Shown here in pieces: positions 8,789 through 19,566 of a DNA stretch of 46,241 nt. The notes below the pieces were generated by a model, which was not told the origin of the DNA, made no database searches, and saw only the letters and a program-made list of their open reading frames with translations. Positions within the stretch are counted from its first letter, which is position 1; each line of letters begins with the position of its first letter. Origin of the DNA: Rhodospirillaceae bacterium SYSU D60007 (lineage in GTDB: Bacteria; Pseudomonadota; Alphaproteobacteria; Reyranellales; Reyranellaceae); the NCBI GenBank assembly GCA_003574685.1, contig QOCQ01000033.1, positions 1-46,241 of the forward strand, written 5' to 3'. A program made the position numbers and the translations under genes.

Positions 8789-9823
8789 TCAGGCGCTGTC
8801 GCGCGCTACGACCTCAAAGCCGAGATCGACGATCGCATGCGACACCTCCTTGCCGGCGAGACGGGCTGTCAGCATGAGGGCTGCGCGCCGACCGATTTCG
8901 TAGCCGGAGATGCGCACGGTGGTGAGTGCCGGGGCAACGGCGGCCGCCACCTCGAAATCGCCGAAGCCTGCGATCGCCACACGGCCGGGCGTCGGCCAGC
9001 CGCGCCGCGTGCACTCCATGAGCGCGCCGGCCGCCATGGTGTCGTTGACGAAGAAGGCGGCATCGACCTTCGGATCACGCGCCAGCAGTTCGACGATCGC
9101 CTTTGCCCCGCTGCGCATGTCGCTGCCGTCGGTCATATGCAGCTCGACCAGTGCCGCGTGGCGCGCACCGGCGCGGAAGCCATCGCGTCTGGGCCGGGAG
9201 CGATCGTGCGCGCGAAGCGGTCCCGAGATGAAAGCGAGCCGGCGATAGCCCCGCGCAAGAAGGTACTCCGCCATCGCCCGCGCAGCACGGAAGTTCGAAA
9301 AGCCCACGATCATGTCGAGCGGCCTGCGGCCGATATCCCAAGTTTCAACCACGGGCAGCCCGGAAGCGGCGAGGATGCGGCGCGTCGCCGGCGCGTGCTG
9401 CACACCGGTCACGATCAGCCCGTCCGCGCGCCGGCCGATGAAAGCCTGGACAAGCGCGAGTTCCGCCCCGAGATCGTAGCCGTGCGCCCCGAGCAGAAGC
9501 TGATAGCCCTCGGCATGCACTGCGTCCGACATGCCCTGAACGGTATCAGCGAACATCGCGCCGGCGATCGTGGGTACAATGGCGCCGACGATACGGCTTC
9601 TGCGCGACGCGAGCGCACCGGCCACAAGGTCCGGGACGTAGCCGAGCCGTGCGATCGCCCGCAACACGGCACGGCGTGTTTCCTCCGCCACACGAGCGGG
9701 CTCGCGCAAGGCTCGCGACACGGTGATCGCGCTCACTCCCGCTGCTCTCGCTACGTCCTGAATCCGCGTTCGCCCGGTTTGTCGTATTCGCCCCAAAATG
9801 GCCGTCCCGTGATCGCTTGACAC
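8789..9823 (-). CDS. LacI-family transcriptional repressor
   Basis: The 344-residue protein has an N-terminal helix-turn-helix of the LacI type (TRIQDVARAAGVSAITVSRA, about residues 18-37) with the hinge region after it (GYVPDLVAGALASRRS). A periplasmic-binding-protein-like effector domain follows to the C-terminus (about 65-340). It probably senses a sugar or sugar-like ligand and represses the divergent ABC operon as well as itself. It starts with GTG at 9823, only 4 bp from a 16-bp palindrome in the shared promoter region. Confidence 0.93.
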   Translation of the reverse strand: MSSDHGTAILGRIRQTGRTRIQDVARAAGVSAITVSRALREPARVAEETRRAVLRAIARLGYVPDLVAGALASRRSRIVGAIVPTIAGAMFADTVQGMSDAVHAEGYQLLLGAHGYDLGAELALVQAFIGRRADGLIVTGVQHAPATRRILAASGLPVVETWDIGRRPLDMIVGFSNFRAARAMAEYLLARGYRRLAFISGPLRAHDRSRPRRDGFRAGARHAALVELHMTDGSDMRSGAKAIVELLARDPKVDAAFFVNDTMAAGALMECTRRGWPTPGRVAIAGFGDFEVAAAVAPALTTVRISGYEIGRRAALMLTARLAGKEVSHAIVDLGFEVVARDSA

Positions 9824-9846
9824 TCGAATGTTAGCGCTAACATACT
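9817..9846 (+). promoter_or_regulatory. promoter of the ABC operon with embedded LacI-type operator
   Basis: TTGACA at 9817-9822 is a perfect -35. CATACT at 9841-9846 is a fair -10, with an 18-bp spacer. The spacer contains the perfect 16-bp palindrome ATGTTAGCGCTAACAT (9828-9843) with the central CG step typical of LacI-family operators. A repressor on this site would exclude RNA polymerase. The site also lies next to the GTG start of the lacI-type gene, which implies autoregulation. Confidence 0.85.
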
Positions 9847-9915
9847 TTTACACAGGCGCCCGCGGAAGAGACGGGACACGGCGGAAAAGCGCATCGGCAC
9901 GGGAGGAGAGAGGCC

Positions 9916-11301
9916 ATGACCGAGTTCGATGGACCGCAGACGCGGCGGGACTTCCTGAAGAAGACCACGGCGCTCGCTGCGCTGGGGATCACGACGTCGC
10001 TCACCCCGGATCTTGTCTTCGCGCAGGCAAAGACCGACCTCAAGGGCGTGACGATCGACTACTGGAACATGATCGGCGTGCAGAACAGGCTGGTGCGCCA
10101 GCTTTCCGAGTCGGTCGTGAAGGCCTTCGAGCAGAAGACCGGCGCCAAGGTCAACGTCACCTGGAACAGCTATGGCGATATCATCGGGCCGAAATATCGC
10201 ACGAACTTCCAGGGCGGCGTGAAGCCGACCGTGTTCGATGCCTTCGACCGCTGGACCGGACAGCTCCGCCCGTTCCTGCGACCGATGAACGATTTCATCG
10301 AGAACAACCTCGACGCACAGACGCGCAAGGGCCTGCAATGGACCTTGCCGCTGGTGCAGGACCAGAACCGCGGCTTCAAGGACGCGAAGAACATCTGCGA
10401 CCTGCCCTTTGCGCTGATCCCCCAGGCGCCAGTGCTGGCACGCCGCGACCATTTCGAGAAGGCGGGGCTCGACTTCACCAAGGAGTTCCCGATCCGCGAC
10501 ACCGACCACTACATCGCCGTGTGCAAGGAGATCCAGGGCAAGGCGCGCATCCAGTATCCCACCGAGGTGTACGGCAAGATCTGGGATTTCGGCGACACCC
10601 AGCTCAACGGCTGGATCCGGTCGCTCGACATCGAAACCAGCGACTTCCTGGATGCCGACTGGACGAAGTCGAACGCCACGTCGGAAGCCTGGATCAAGGG
10701 CGTTCAGTTCTACGTGGACGTCTACCAGAAGCACAAGCTCAGCTCGCCCAACACGCCGCAGAGCACCGACGAGGAGGCGGTTGACCTGTTCATCCGCGGC
10801 CAGAAGAGCATCGTGCATTGCGACATCCTCAACCGCGGCACCCTGCTCGAGAAGATGAAGGGGCCGATGGAGGACGGTACGGTGCAGTGGGGACCGCATT
10901 TCCCGATCACCGGCGGCAAGTCCGGATCGAGTGTCTTCCTCGCCATGGCGACCTTCGAGATCGTCAGGCAGGAAGGTCCGGATGCGGCGCTGAAGGAGCG
11001 GGCAGCGTTCGAACTGATCAAGGAATGGCTGCTGCCGGAGAACCAGATCGCCTACGCGAGGACGGCCGGCCTGTGCGCGCGCGAAGATCTGTTCCCGAAG
11101 ATCGTGGGCGCTCCCGACCGCTACGGCGAGGTCGGCACGGCGATGCTGAAGGGCGCCGGCGTTTGGAACAACCATCCCCGCTCGGTCGACTTTCAGTACA
11201 ACCTGCTCGCGCCCCATGGACAGAAGGCACTGCAGGGCGCGTCGGTGGCCGACGAGCTCAAGGCTTACGCCGAAGAGGTCAACGCAGCGCTGAAGACCTG
11301 A
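9916..11301 (+). CDS. ABC transporter substrate-binding protein, Tat-exported
   Basis: The 461-residue protein is an extracellular solute-binding protein of the carbohydrate (family 1) type. Its N-terminus has a twin-arginine signal (TRRDFLKK at about residues 9-16), a hydrophobic stretch and an AQA-type cleavage region near residue 37. Tat export suggests the protein folds before secretion. It is the first gene of the operon, with the strong ribosome site GGAGGAGAGAGG before the ATG. Two permeases and an ATPase follow, so it should capture the substrate in the periplasm. The substrate cannot be read from the sequence. A sugar, polyol or glycerol-phosphate-like compound is typical of the family. 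Confidence 0.9.
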   Translation: MTEFDGPQTRRDFLKKTTALAALGITTSLTPDLVFAQAKTDLKGVTIDYWNMIGVQNRLVRQLSESVVKAFEQKTGAKVNVTWNSYGDIIGPKYRTNFQGGVKPTVFDAFDRWTGQLRPFLRPMNDFIENNLDAQTRKGLQWTLPLVQDQNRGFKDAKNICDLPFALIPQAPVLARRDHFEKAGLDFTKEFPIRDTDHYIAVCKEIQGKARIQYPTEVYGKIWDFGDTQLNGWIRSLDIETSDFLDADWTKSNATSEAWIKGVQFYVDVYQKHKLSSPNTPQSTDEEAVDLFIRGQKSIVHCDILNRGTLLEKMKGPMEDGTVQWGPHFPITGGKSGSSVFLAMATFEIVRQEGPDAALKERAAFELIKEWLLPENQIAYARTAGLCAREDLFPKIVGAPDRYGEVGTAMLKGAGVWNNHPRSVDFQYNLLAPHGQKALQGASVADELKAYAEEVNAALKT

Positions 11302-11376
11302 CCGAGAATGCTTTGTCGACGGGACACGGCAAGGCCGGTCCCGCTCGTCCTGTAACCCCTGCACGCGGCGGCCCGT

Positions 11377-12255
11377 ATGAAACGTTCGGAGGAGAGGTGG
11401 CTGATCATCCTGTTCCTCGCGCCCACGACGCTGTTCATGCTGCTGCTGCTGTGGGCTCCGTTCCTTCAGGGCATGTGGATGAGCCTGCACCGCTGGCCGT
11501 TCATGGGCGAACCGGTCTGGCTTGGCCTGCGGAACTACACCGACTTTCTCGGTGCCGCCTATTTCTGGGACGCCATCGAGGCGACTCTCATCTATTCACT
11601 TTCCACCTTGTTCCAGCTCGCCGTCGCGCTGGTCGCCGCGCTCGCCCTGCGCCAGCCCTTCGTGCGTTTCAAGGCCCTTTGGCGCGGCATCATGATCATC
11701 TCCTACGCCATGCCGCCGGTCGTGGTGGGAGCGATCTGGCTGTTCCTGCTCGATCCCGGACTCGGCATGATCACCCACTACCTGATGGCGTTCGGGATCA
11801 TCGAGCAGCCGATCTACTGGTTCGCGGAGAACACCTGGGCCAAGTGGATGATCACGCTTGTCGCGTCGTGGACATTCTGGCCGTTCATGTTCCTGATCAT
11901 CCTTTCGGCGCTGCAGGCGATTCCGCAATCACGCTACGAACTTGCCGAGATCTACGGCGCCAACCTGTGGCAGCGCTTTGTCGTGGTCACCTTGCCCGCG
12001 ATCAGGAACGCGATCCTGGTGGTTGTGATCCTGCGGCTTGCCTTCAACCTGGCGAAAATCGAACAGCCCTTCACGCTGACCGGGGGCGGCCCCGGCTATG
12101 AGACGAGCGTGCTCAGCATCCTGATGTACCGCTTCGCTTTCATGTCCGGCGATTTCGGCATGGCCTTCACGGTGGGCATGTTCCTGGTCGTCATGACCGC
12201 TGCACTGATCCTGCCTTTCGCCTGGCTGTTCCAGCGCCAGGTCGGGCGGGCGTGA
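11377..12255 (+). CDS. ABC transporter permease, MalF/UgpA type
   Basis: The 292-residue inner-membrane protein has about six predicted membrane segments, starting with LIILFLAPTTLFMLLLLW near residue 9. The EAA loop that docks on the ATPase is visible as ELAEIYGANLWQRF, followed by TLPAIRNAIL. The FNLAKIEQPFTLTGGGP stretch is typical of the MalF/UgpA side of carbohydrate importers. It lies 75 nt downstream of the binding-protein gene and 9 nt upstream of the second permease gene. Confidence 0.92.
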   Translation: MKRSEERWLIILFLAPTTLFMLLLLWAPFLQGMWMSLHRWPFMGEPVWLGLRNYTDFLGAAYFWDAIEATLIYSLSTLFQLAVALVAALALRQPFVRFKALWRGIMIISYAMPPVVVGAIWLFLLDPGLGMITHYLMAFGIIEQPIYWFAENTWAKWMITLVASWTFWPFMFLIILSALQAIPQSRYELAEIYGANLWQRFVVVTLPAIRNAILVVVILRLAFNLAKIEQPFTLTGGGPGYETSVLSILMYRFAFMSGDFGMAFTVGMFLVVMTAALILPFAWLFQRQVGRA

Positions 12256-12264
12256 GGAGTACCG

Positions 12265-13089
12265 ATGACTGACGACCGGTCCAGCCCCGGCCAGAAGGCG
12301 CTCGGCCACGGTGGACTGGCACTGGTTCTTGCGCTGGTGCTGATTCCCTACGTCTACGTGATCGTCACTGCGTTCAAGCCCGCCGAGGAGATCTACGATG
12401 CGACCTGGCTGCCGCAGCGCATCAGCTTCGACGCCTGGATCGAGGTATTCGAGGTCAACCGCTTCCATCTCTATCTGTGGAACAGCCTGGTCGCGGGCGC
12501 AGGATCCGCGGCCCTGGCGATTCTGATCGCGGTACCCGGGGCATATATTTTCGCGCGAAAGGAATTCCGCTTCCGCGAGCCCTTCTTCTACATGATCGTT
12601 GGCACGCTGATCTTTCCGTTCATCCTGCTGATCGTGCCGATCACGATCACCTGGATCCGCATCGGCCTGTTCGACACGTTCATCGGCCTGTGGCTCGCCT
12701 TCCAGATCTTCGCGGTTCCCTACTCGATGTGGATCCTGCGCGGCTATTTCGCCGGCCTGCCGAAGAACCTGGAAGAAGCGGCGATGGTTTACGGCTGCAC
12801 CCAGTTCCAGGCCTTCTACCGGGTCATGCTGCCGCTTGCGAAGCCGGTCATTGTCTCGGTTCTGTTTCTCGCCTTCCTCCAGGGCTGGAGCGACTTCCTG
12901 TTCTCCAACATGCTCACGACGGGGGACGGACCTCGCACGGCCTCGGTCGCGATCTACGCTTCGACCGCGGGCGGCGAGCGCGTGGACTGGCAGGTGCTGA
13001 TGGTGATGACGCTGCTCACCGGCGTCCCGCCGGTCGTGCTCTACATGCTGGCGCAGAAGCACCTCGCCAAAACCTTCGCCGCGACGTGA
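12265..13089 (+). CDS. ABC transporter permease, MalG/UgpE type
   Basis: The 274-residue protein has about six membrane segments, the first near residues 14-33 (LALVLALVLIPYVYVIVTAF). The EAA loop reads EEAAMVYGCTQFQAFYRV and continues into MLPLAKPVI. It forms the heterodimeric channel with the preceding permease. The 9-nt gap upstream carries GAGGAGT as ribosome site. The ATPase gene follows after 13 nt. Confidence 0.92.
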   Translation: MTDDRSSPGQKALGHGGLALVLALVLIPYVYVIVTAFKPAEEIYDATWLPQRISFDAWIEVFEVNRFHLYLWNSLVAGAGSAALAILIAVPGAYIFARKEFRFREPFFYMIVGTLIFPFILLIVPITITWIRIGLFDTFIGLWLAFQIFAVPYSMWILRGYFAGLPKNLEEAAMVYGCTQFQAFYRVMLPLAKPVIVSVLFLAFLQGWSDFLFSNMLTTGDGPRTASVAIYASTAGGERVDWQVLMVMTLLTGVPPVVLYMLAQKHLAKTFAAT

Positions 13090-13102
13090 GGGAGAGGACG
13101 AG

Positions 13103-14203
13103 ATGCACGGCACGGCGAGCGGTATCGAGGTCAGGAATCTGCGCAAGACCTTCGGCGGCGGCACGGTGGTGGCCTGCGACGATGTCAATCTCGATATCGG
13201 CTCGGGCGAGCTGCTGGTCCTGCTGGGGCCATCAGGTTGCGGCAAGACCACCACACTGCGCTGCATTGCGGGCCTCGAGAATCCCGACAACGACGATGCG
13301 ATCTGGGTGCGCGGGCGCAACATGACGCGGCTCGCCCCGCGCGACCGCAACCTCGCCTTCGTCTTCCAGGACACGGCGCTGTTCCCGAACCTGACCGTCA
13401 GGCGCAATATCTCGTTCGGTCTCGACATGCGCGGCAAGCTCTCCCGGGCCGAAATCGAGGCGCGTGTCACCGAGGCGGCCCGGCTGCTGCGGATCGAAGG
13501 GCTCCTCGACCGCTATCCCCGGCAGCTCTCCGGCGGCCAGGGCCAGCGTGTCGGCCTCGGCCGTGCCATCGTGATGGAGCCGGACGCCTTCCTGCTGGAC
13601 GAGCCGCTGGCGGCGCTCGACGCGGCCCTGCGGGTCGAGATGCGCACCGAGATCAAGCTGATCCAGCGCAAGCTGGCCACGACGATGATCTTCGTGACGC
13701 ACGACCAGGAGGAGGCTCTCACCATCGGCGACAAGATCGCCGTGATGAAGGACGGCCGCGTCCAGCAGGTCGACTCGCCGCAGGACATCTACCGCCGGCC
13801 GTCCAATCTGTTCGTCGCGACCTTCATCGGCTCGCCGCCGATCAACCAGTTCCGCTGTGAGCTTCGCCAGGAGGGCGGCGAGGTCAGGCTCGTCTCGCCG
13901 ATCTTTACGTTGTCGCTGCCGGCGGAGCTGGCGCGTCGGTTCGCCGCCGCGGACCGCGGGCTGATCCTGGGCCTGCGTCCCGAGTTTGTCGAAATCGGGC
14001 GCGAAGCGGGCGGCATCGAAGGCGTGGTCCGCCTCACCGAACTGCTCGGCAGCCGCACGCTGGTGCTGGTGGACGCCGGTGGAACCGAAATCCGCGTGCT
14101 GGTGCAGGGCGAGCCGGGCGTGCGCGAGGGTGATCGCGTGCGGCTCGTCCTGCAACTCGCGCGCGGTTTCTACTTCGACCTCGACGGCCGCAGTCTGTTG
14201 TGA
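13103..14203 (+). CDS. ABC transporter ATPase, MalK/UgpC type
   Basis: The 366-residue ATPase energises the importer. All motifs are intact: Walker A GPSGCGKTT, Q-loop FVFQDTALFPNL, signature LSGGQGQRV, Walker B FLLDEPLAALDA and switch histidine in FVTHDQEEA. The region from about residue 240 onward is the TOBE/OB regulatory extension usual in carbohydrate importers. It ends in TGA only 11 nt before the next gene, so the downstream enzymes belong to the same transcript. Confidence 0.94.
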   Translation: MHGTASGIEVRNLRKTFGGGTVVACDDVNLDIGSGELLVLLGPSGCGKTTTLRCIAGLENPDNDDAIWVRGRNMTRLAPRDRNLAFVFQDTALFPNLTVRRNISFGLDMRGKLSRAEIEARVTEAARLLRIEGLLDRYPRQLSGGQGQRVGLGRAIVMEPDAFLLDEPLAALDAALRVEMRTEIKLIQRKLATTMIFVTHDQEEALTIGDKIAVMKDGRVQQVDSPQDIYRRPSNLFVATFIGSPPINQFRCELRQEGGEVRLVSPIFTLSLPAELARRFAAADRGLILGLRPEFVEIGREAGGIEGVVRLTELLGSRTLVLVDAGGTEIRVLVQGEPGVREGDRVRLVLQLARGFYFDLDGRSLL

Positions 14204-14214
14204 GGATCGGCAGA

Positions 14215-15375
14215 ATGAAACGGAGCACGGATCGCATCCTGACCACGCATATGGGCAGTCTGCCGCGGCCGGACGTGCTGGCCGACCTTCTGGTGGCGCA
14301 GGCCGAGGGCAAACCTGTCGATGCCGCGCGGATCCCGGCGCTGGCCGACGAGGCGATGGACTACGTCGTGCGCCGCCAGCTCGAGAGCGGAATCGACGTC
14401 GGCAATGACGGCGAGATGCCGCGATCCAGCTTTTTCGGCTACATAACCGGGCGCATGTCCGGCTTCGGCGGTCGTTCGAACCGGCGACCGATCCTCGACA
14501 TGCAGCGCTTTCCCAAATGGTGGCGGAACTACCAGGCGCGCGGTGTGCGCCGGCTCAATGTGTATACTTTTCCCGCGGCAATCGGACCCGTCCGCTACGA
14601 GAGCCTCGATGGCGCAAGGGCCGAGCTCGACGCCTTTGCCGGTGCACTGAAGCGCCAGACACAGCATTTCACCGAAACATTCGTGACCGCCGTTTCGCCC
14701 GGCTTTGCCGCCTGCGCGTTGGAAAACCAGCACTATGACAGCCACGAGGCCTATGTCTTCGCACTCGCCCGTGAACTGAAGCAGGAGTACGACCACATTG
14801 TAGCGCAGGGCCATGTGCTGCAGATCGACTCGCCGGACATCGGAATCGAAAGCGCTGGTTACTTTCAGGACGAGCCGCTGCCGAAGTTCCTCGCCGCGAT
14901 GGAGATGCACGTCGCGGCGTTGAACGAGGCCATGGCCGATATCCCGGCCGATCGGGTGCGCTTCCACGCCTGCTGGGGCAACCGCGACAGCCCGCATGTG
15001 CACGATGTACCGGCATCGGAAGTACTGCCGGTCTGCTACCAGGTGAAAGCCGGCGGGCTCTGCCTGCCCTTCGCCAATCCGCGCCACAGCCACGAGATCG
15101 ACACGTTCAGCACGCACAAGCTGCCCGACGGCATGATCCTGGTCTGCGGCGTGATCGAGACGACGCACAATTACGTCGAGCACCCGATGGTGGTGGCCGA
15201 GCGGCTGGAGCGCGCCGTGCGTGCTGTCGGCGATCGTGAGCGGGTGATGGCCGGCACCGATTGCGGTTTTGGCACTGCCGTCGGAGACACCCAGGTGTCG
15301 GAGGACGTGGTCTGGGCCAAGCTGGAAGCGATGCGTGACGGCGCGGCGATCGCAAGCCGGCGGCTCTGGAACTGA
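14215..15375 (+). CDS. methionine synthase II (MetE C-terminal-like) zinc methyltransferase
   Basis: The 386-residue protein corresponds to the catalytic C-terminal half of cobalamin-independent methionine synthase, as a stand-alone domain. It starts with TTHMGSLPRP, typical of this family. The zinc ligands are all present: H251 and C253 (FHACWG) and C350 (TDCGFG). Members transfer alkyl groups to or from thiols; relatives include MetE core proteins and coenzyme M transferases. The context, an ABC importer before it and a PhyH oxygenase after it, suggests a catabolic alkyl transfer on the imported compound rather than methionine synthesis, but this is inference. The ATG at 14215 is preferred because GAGG lies 9 nt upstream; a GTG at 14200 overlapping the ATPase stop is the alternative. 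Confidence 0.86.
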   Translation: MKRSTDRILTTHMGSLPRPDVLADLLVAQAEGKPVDAARIPALADEAMDYVVRRQLESGIDVGNDGEMPRSSFFGYITGRMSGFGGRSNRRPILDMQRFPKWWRNYQARGVRRLNVYTFPAAIGPVRYESLDGARAELDAFAGALKRQTQHFTETFVTAVSPGFAACALENQHYDSHEAYVFALARELKQEYDHIVAQGHVLQIDSPDIGIESAGYFQDEPLPKFLAAMEMHVAALNEAMADIPADRVRFHACWGNRDSPHVHDVPASEVLPVCYQVKAGGLCLPFANPRHSHEIDTFSTHKLPDGMILVCGVIETTHNYVEHPMVVAERLERAVRAVGDRERVMAGTDCGFGTAVGDTQVSEDVVWAKLEAMRDGAAIASRRLWN

Positions 15376-15385
15376 GGAGGGAGCG

Positions 15386-16264
15386 ATGCTGACCAAGGCG
15401 CAGGTTGAGCAGTACCGCGAGGAAGGTTATCTGGTGGTCGAGGGCGTGCTCGACCGCGAGACGCTGGCCGAGGTGCGCGCCGAGGTCGACCGCATCGTTG
15501 CCGAGGCGGGCAAGGTCGCGGCCAACGACGACATCTACGACCTCGAGGACACGCACAGCCCGCGCAACCCGCGGGTGCGGCGCATCAAGTCGCCGCACAA
15601 GTTCTTCCCCCTCTTCGATGCGCTGGCCCGCAGCCCGGCGATCATCGGCCGGATCGCCCCCCTGATCGGGCCCGACATCCGCCTGCATGGCACCAAGCTC
15701 AACATGAAGGCGGCTGGCTATGGCTCGCCGGTGGAGTGGCACCAGGACTGGGCCTTCTATCCGCATACCAACGACGACGTCCTCGCGACCGGACTCTATC
15801 TTGACGATTGCGACGAGGCGAACGGCGCGCTGATGGTGGTTCCCGGTTCGCACAAGGGCCCGGTGTGGGACCACCATGCCGACGGCGCCTTCTGCGGCGC
15901 TATGGATCCCGAATCCTGTGCGGTGGATTTCGCCTCGGCCCGCCCGCTCACCGGTCCTGCAGGCTCGATGACCATACATCACGTGCGTGCGGTGCACGGC
16001 TCGGCGCTGAACCGCTCCAACCGGATGCGCCGGTTGCTGCTCCATGAGTACACCGCTGCCGATGCCTGGCCGCTGATCATGCGCGAGAGCTTCGAGGATT
16101 TCGTCGGTGCCCGCATGGTTGCCGGCAAACCCACCATCGAGCCGCGCGTGGTGCCTTGCCCGATCCGCATGCCGCTGCCGCCGGCGCCGAACCAGGGGTC
16201 GATCTACGAGAACCAGAAGAGCGCCAGGAGCCGCTTTTTCGAGGTCTACGCCGAAGCCCGTTGA
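15386..16264 (+). CDS. phytanoyl-CoA dioxygenase (PhyH) family Fe(II)/2-oxoglutarate oxygenase
   Basis: The 292-residue protein has the double-stranded beta-helix iron site: H119-x-D121 in WHQDW and a distal H204 in AVHGSALNRS. The arginine for 2-oxoglutarate lies shortly after (RSNRMRR). It should hydroxylate an aliphatic or otherwise unactivated C-H bond with O2 and 2-oxoglutarate. The start follows a strong GAGGAGGGA ribosome site, 10 nt after the methyltransferase stop. It is the last gene of the ABC operon. An in-frame extension back to 15269 runs inside the upstream gene and is rejected. The substrate is unknown. Confidence 0.88.
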   Translation: MLTKAQVEQYREEGYLVVEGVLDRETLAEVRAEVDRIVAEAGKVAANDDIYDLEDTHSPRNPRVRRIKSPHKFFPLFDALARSPAIIGRIAPLIGPDIRLHGTKLNMKAAGYGSPVEWHQDWAFYPHTNDDVLATGLYLDDCDEANGALMVVPGSHKGPVWDHHADGAFCGAMDPESCAVDFASARPLTGPAGSMTIHHVRAVHGSALNRSNRMRRLLLHEYTAADAWPLIMRESFEDFVGARMVAGKPTIEPRVVPCPIRMPLPPAPNQGSIYENQKSARSRFFEVYAEAR

Positions 16265-16334
16265 GCGGGATGTAGTGCCCGCCGCCGGGTAATGGGCGAT
16301 TGCGGTTTCCGCCTGACGGCGGCACAACCTCGAG

Positions 16335-18188
<1,854 letters not shown>

Positions 18189-18293
18189 CGATTCCACCAA
18201 CCAGTGGCACATGTCTGGCCAGCGCGGTATGCACATCGCGAGGCCCGTGCTGCCATTATCGTGTGCCGGCGCAATGCACAGGAGCGATCGCGA

Positions 18294-19514
18294 ATGAAAT
18301 TCGGCATCTTCTACGAGCTGCAGCTTCCGCGTCCGTGGCACGAGGGCGACGAGCACCGGCTCTATCTGAATGCGCTTGAGCAGATCGAGCTCGCCGATCG
18401 GTTGGGCTACGACCACGCGTGGCAGGTCGAGCACCATTTCCTCGAAGAGTACTCCCACTCGCCTTCGCCGGAATCCTTCCTTGCTGCCGCCAGTCAGCGC
18501 ACCCGGCAGATCCGGCTGGGTCACGGCATCCTCCAGCTCACCACCAATCATCCTGCCCGTATCGCCGAGCGCGTGGCCACGCTCGACCTGTTGTCGAGCG
18601 GCCGCTGCGAGTTCGGCATGGGCGAAAGCGCGTCAATCACCGAGCTGGAGCCGTTCGGCGTGTCCATGGAGAACAAGCGCGAGATCTTCGAAGAGGCGGT
18701 GCGCGCCATCATCCCGATGTTCAAGGATGGACCCAGTGAGCATCAGGGCAAGTACTTCAACATGCCGCTGCGCACCGTGGTGCCCAAGCCGCTGCAGAAA
18801 CCGCATCCGCCCTTGTGGGTGGCCTGCTCGCAACTTGAGACGCTCGCCAGGTGCGGCGAATGGGGGATGGGTGCGCTGGGCTTCCAGTTCGTCTCGGCCG
18901 ATGCCGCGCATGCCTGGGTGCATGCGTATTACAATGCCTTCGTGAAGCGGCAGAGGAAGCTTGCCGACTACCGGACGAATCCCAACATCGCGCTGGTTTC
19001 GTTCTTCATGTGCGCCAGGACCGACGAGGAGGCCCGCGAACGCGCCGAGGGCGACACGTTCTTTCAGTTCTCGCTGCGCTTCTACGGCCAGTCCGCGGAC
19101 CGGCGACGGCCGCCCGCCGGCACGGTCAATATGTGGGACGAGTACAACAAGTGGAAGAAGGCGAACCCGGAGGCGCATGCCGCGGCACTGCGCGGCGGCC
19201 TGATCGGTTCACCCGAGACGATCCGCAGGAAGCTGCGCAAGTTCCAGTCGTCCAACATCGACCAGGTCGTGCTGCTGAACCAGGCCGGCAAAAACACCCA
19301 TGAACACATCTGCGAATCGCTGGAGCTGTTCGCCAGGGAGGTGATGCCGGAATTCCAGGCGGCTCACCCCGAGCTGCTTCGCTGGAAAGAGCAGGTCCTG
19401 AACCGCGATATCGACCTCGAGGAAATCGACACCTCCGCCTTCACCGACCGCTACGGCGGCACGATGAAGGCTGTCGCACCATCGCCAGCGCAGCCGGTGC
19501 GGGCCGCGGAGTAG
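18294..19514 (+). CDS. LLM-class (luciferase-like) flavin-dependent oxidoreductase
   Basis: The 406-residue protein is a bacterial-luciferase-type TIM barrel (MKFGIFYELQLPRPW at the start, then LEQIELADRLGYDHAWQVEHHF). These enzymes use reduced FMN or F420 supplied by a partner, often as monooxygenases. The ITELEPFGVSMENKREIFEEA segment and the GSPETIRRKLRKFQ region near the C-terminus are typical. No flavin reductase gene is next to it. I chose the ATG at 18294 because it gives the conserved barrel start; an upstream in-frame ATG at 18204 adds 30 non-conserved residues. The substrate is unknown. Confidence 0.88.
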   Translation: MKFGIFYELQLPRPWHEGDEHRLYLNALEQIELADRLGYDHAWQVEHHFLEEYSHSPSPESFLAAASQRTRQIRLGHGILQLTTNHPARIAERVATLDLLSSGRCEFGMGESASITELEPFGVSMENKREIFEEAVRAIIPMFKDGPSEHQGKYFNMPLRTVVPKPLQKPHPPLWVACSQLETLARCGEWGMGALGFQFVSADAAHAWVHAYYNAFVKRQRKLADYRTNPNIALVSFFMCARTDEEARERAEGDTFFQFSLRFYGQSADRRRPPAGTVNMWDEYNKWKKANPEAHAAALRGGLIGSPETIRRKLRKFQSSNIDQVVLLNQAGKNTHEHICESLELFAREVMPEFQAAHPELLRWKEQVLNRDIDLEEIDTSAFTDRYGGTMKAVAPSPAQPVRAAE

Positions 19515-19515
19515 C

Positions 19516-19544
19516 CTTCATGGTGAGCCTGTCGAACCATGAAG
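19516..19544. repeat. CTTCATGGT...ACCATGAAG dispersed palindromic repeat, copy 1
   Basis: A 9-bp perfect inverted repeat (19516-19524 and 19536-19544) encloses GAGCCTGTCGA. It fills the gap between two convergent genes, so it could act as a transcription terminator or RNA-stabilising hairpin. The same unit recurs at 23898-24007. Spurious peptides containing FMVRQAHHE arise from it. Confidence 0.85.
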
Positions 19545-19566
19545 CGGTTGCGCCGGGGCGACTCGG

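Noticed and set aside
9751-11490. A 579-residue minus-strand open frame opposite the ABC binding-protein gene
   Set aside because: Its composition is low-complexity (H, L, R, D, V), it has no motif, and the opposite frame is a clear solute-binding protein.
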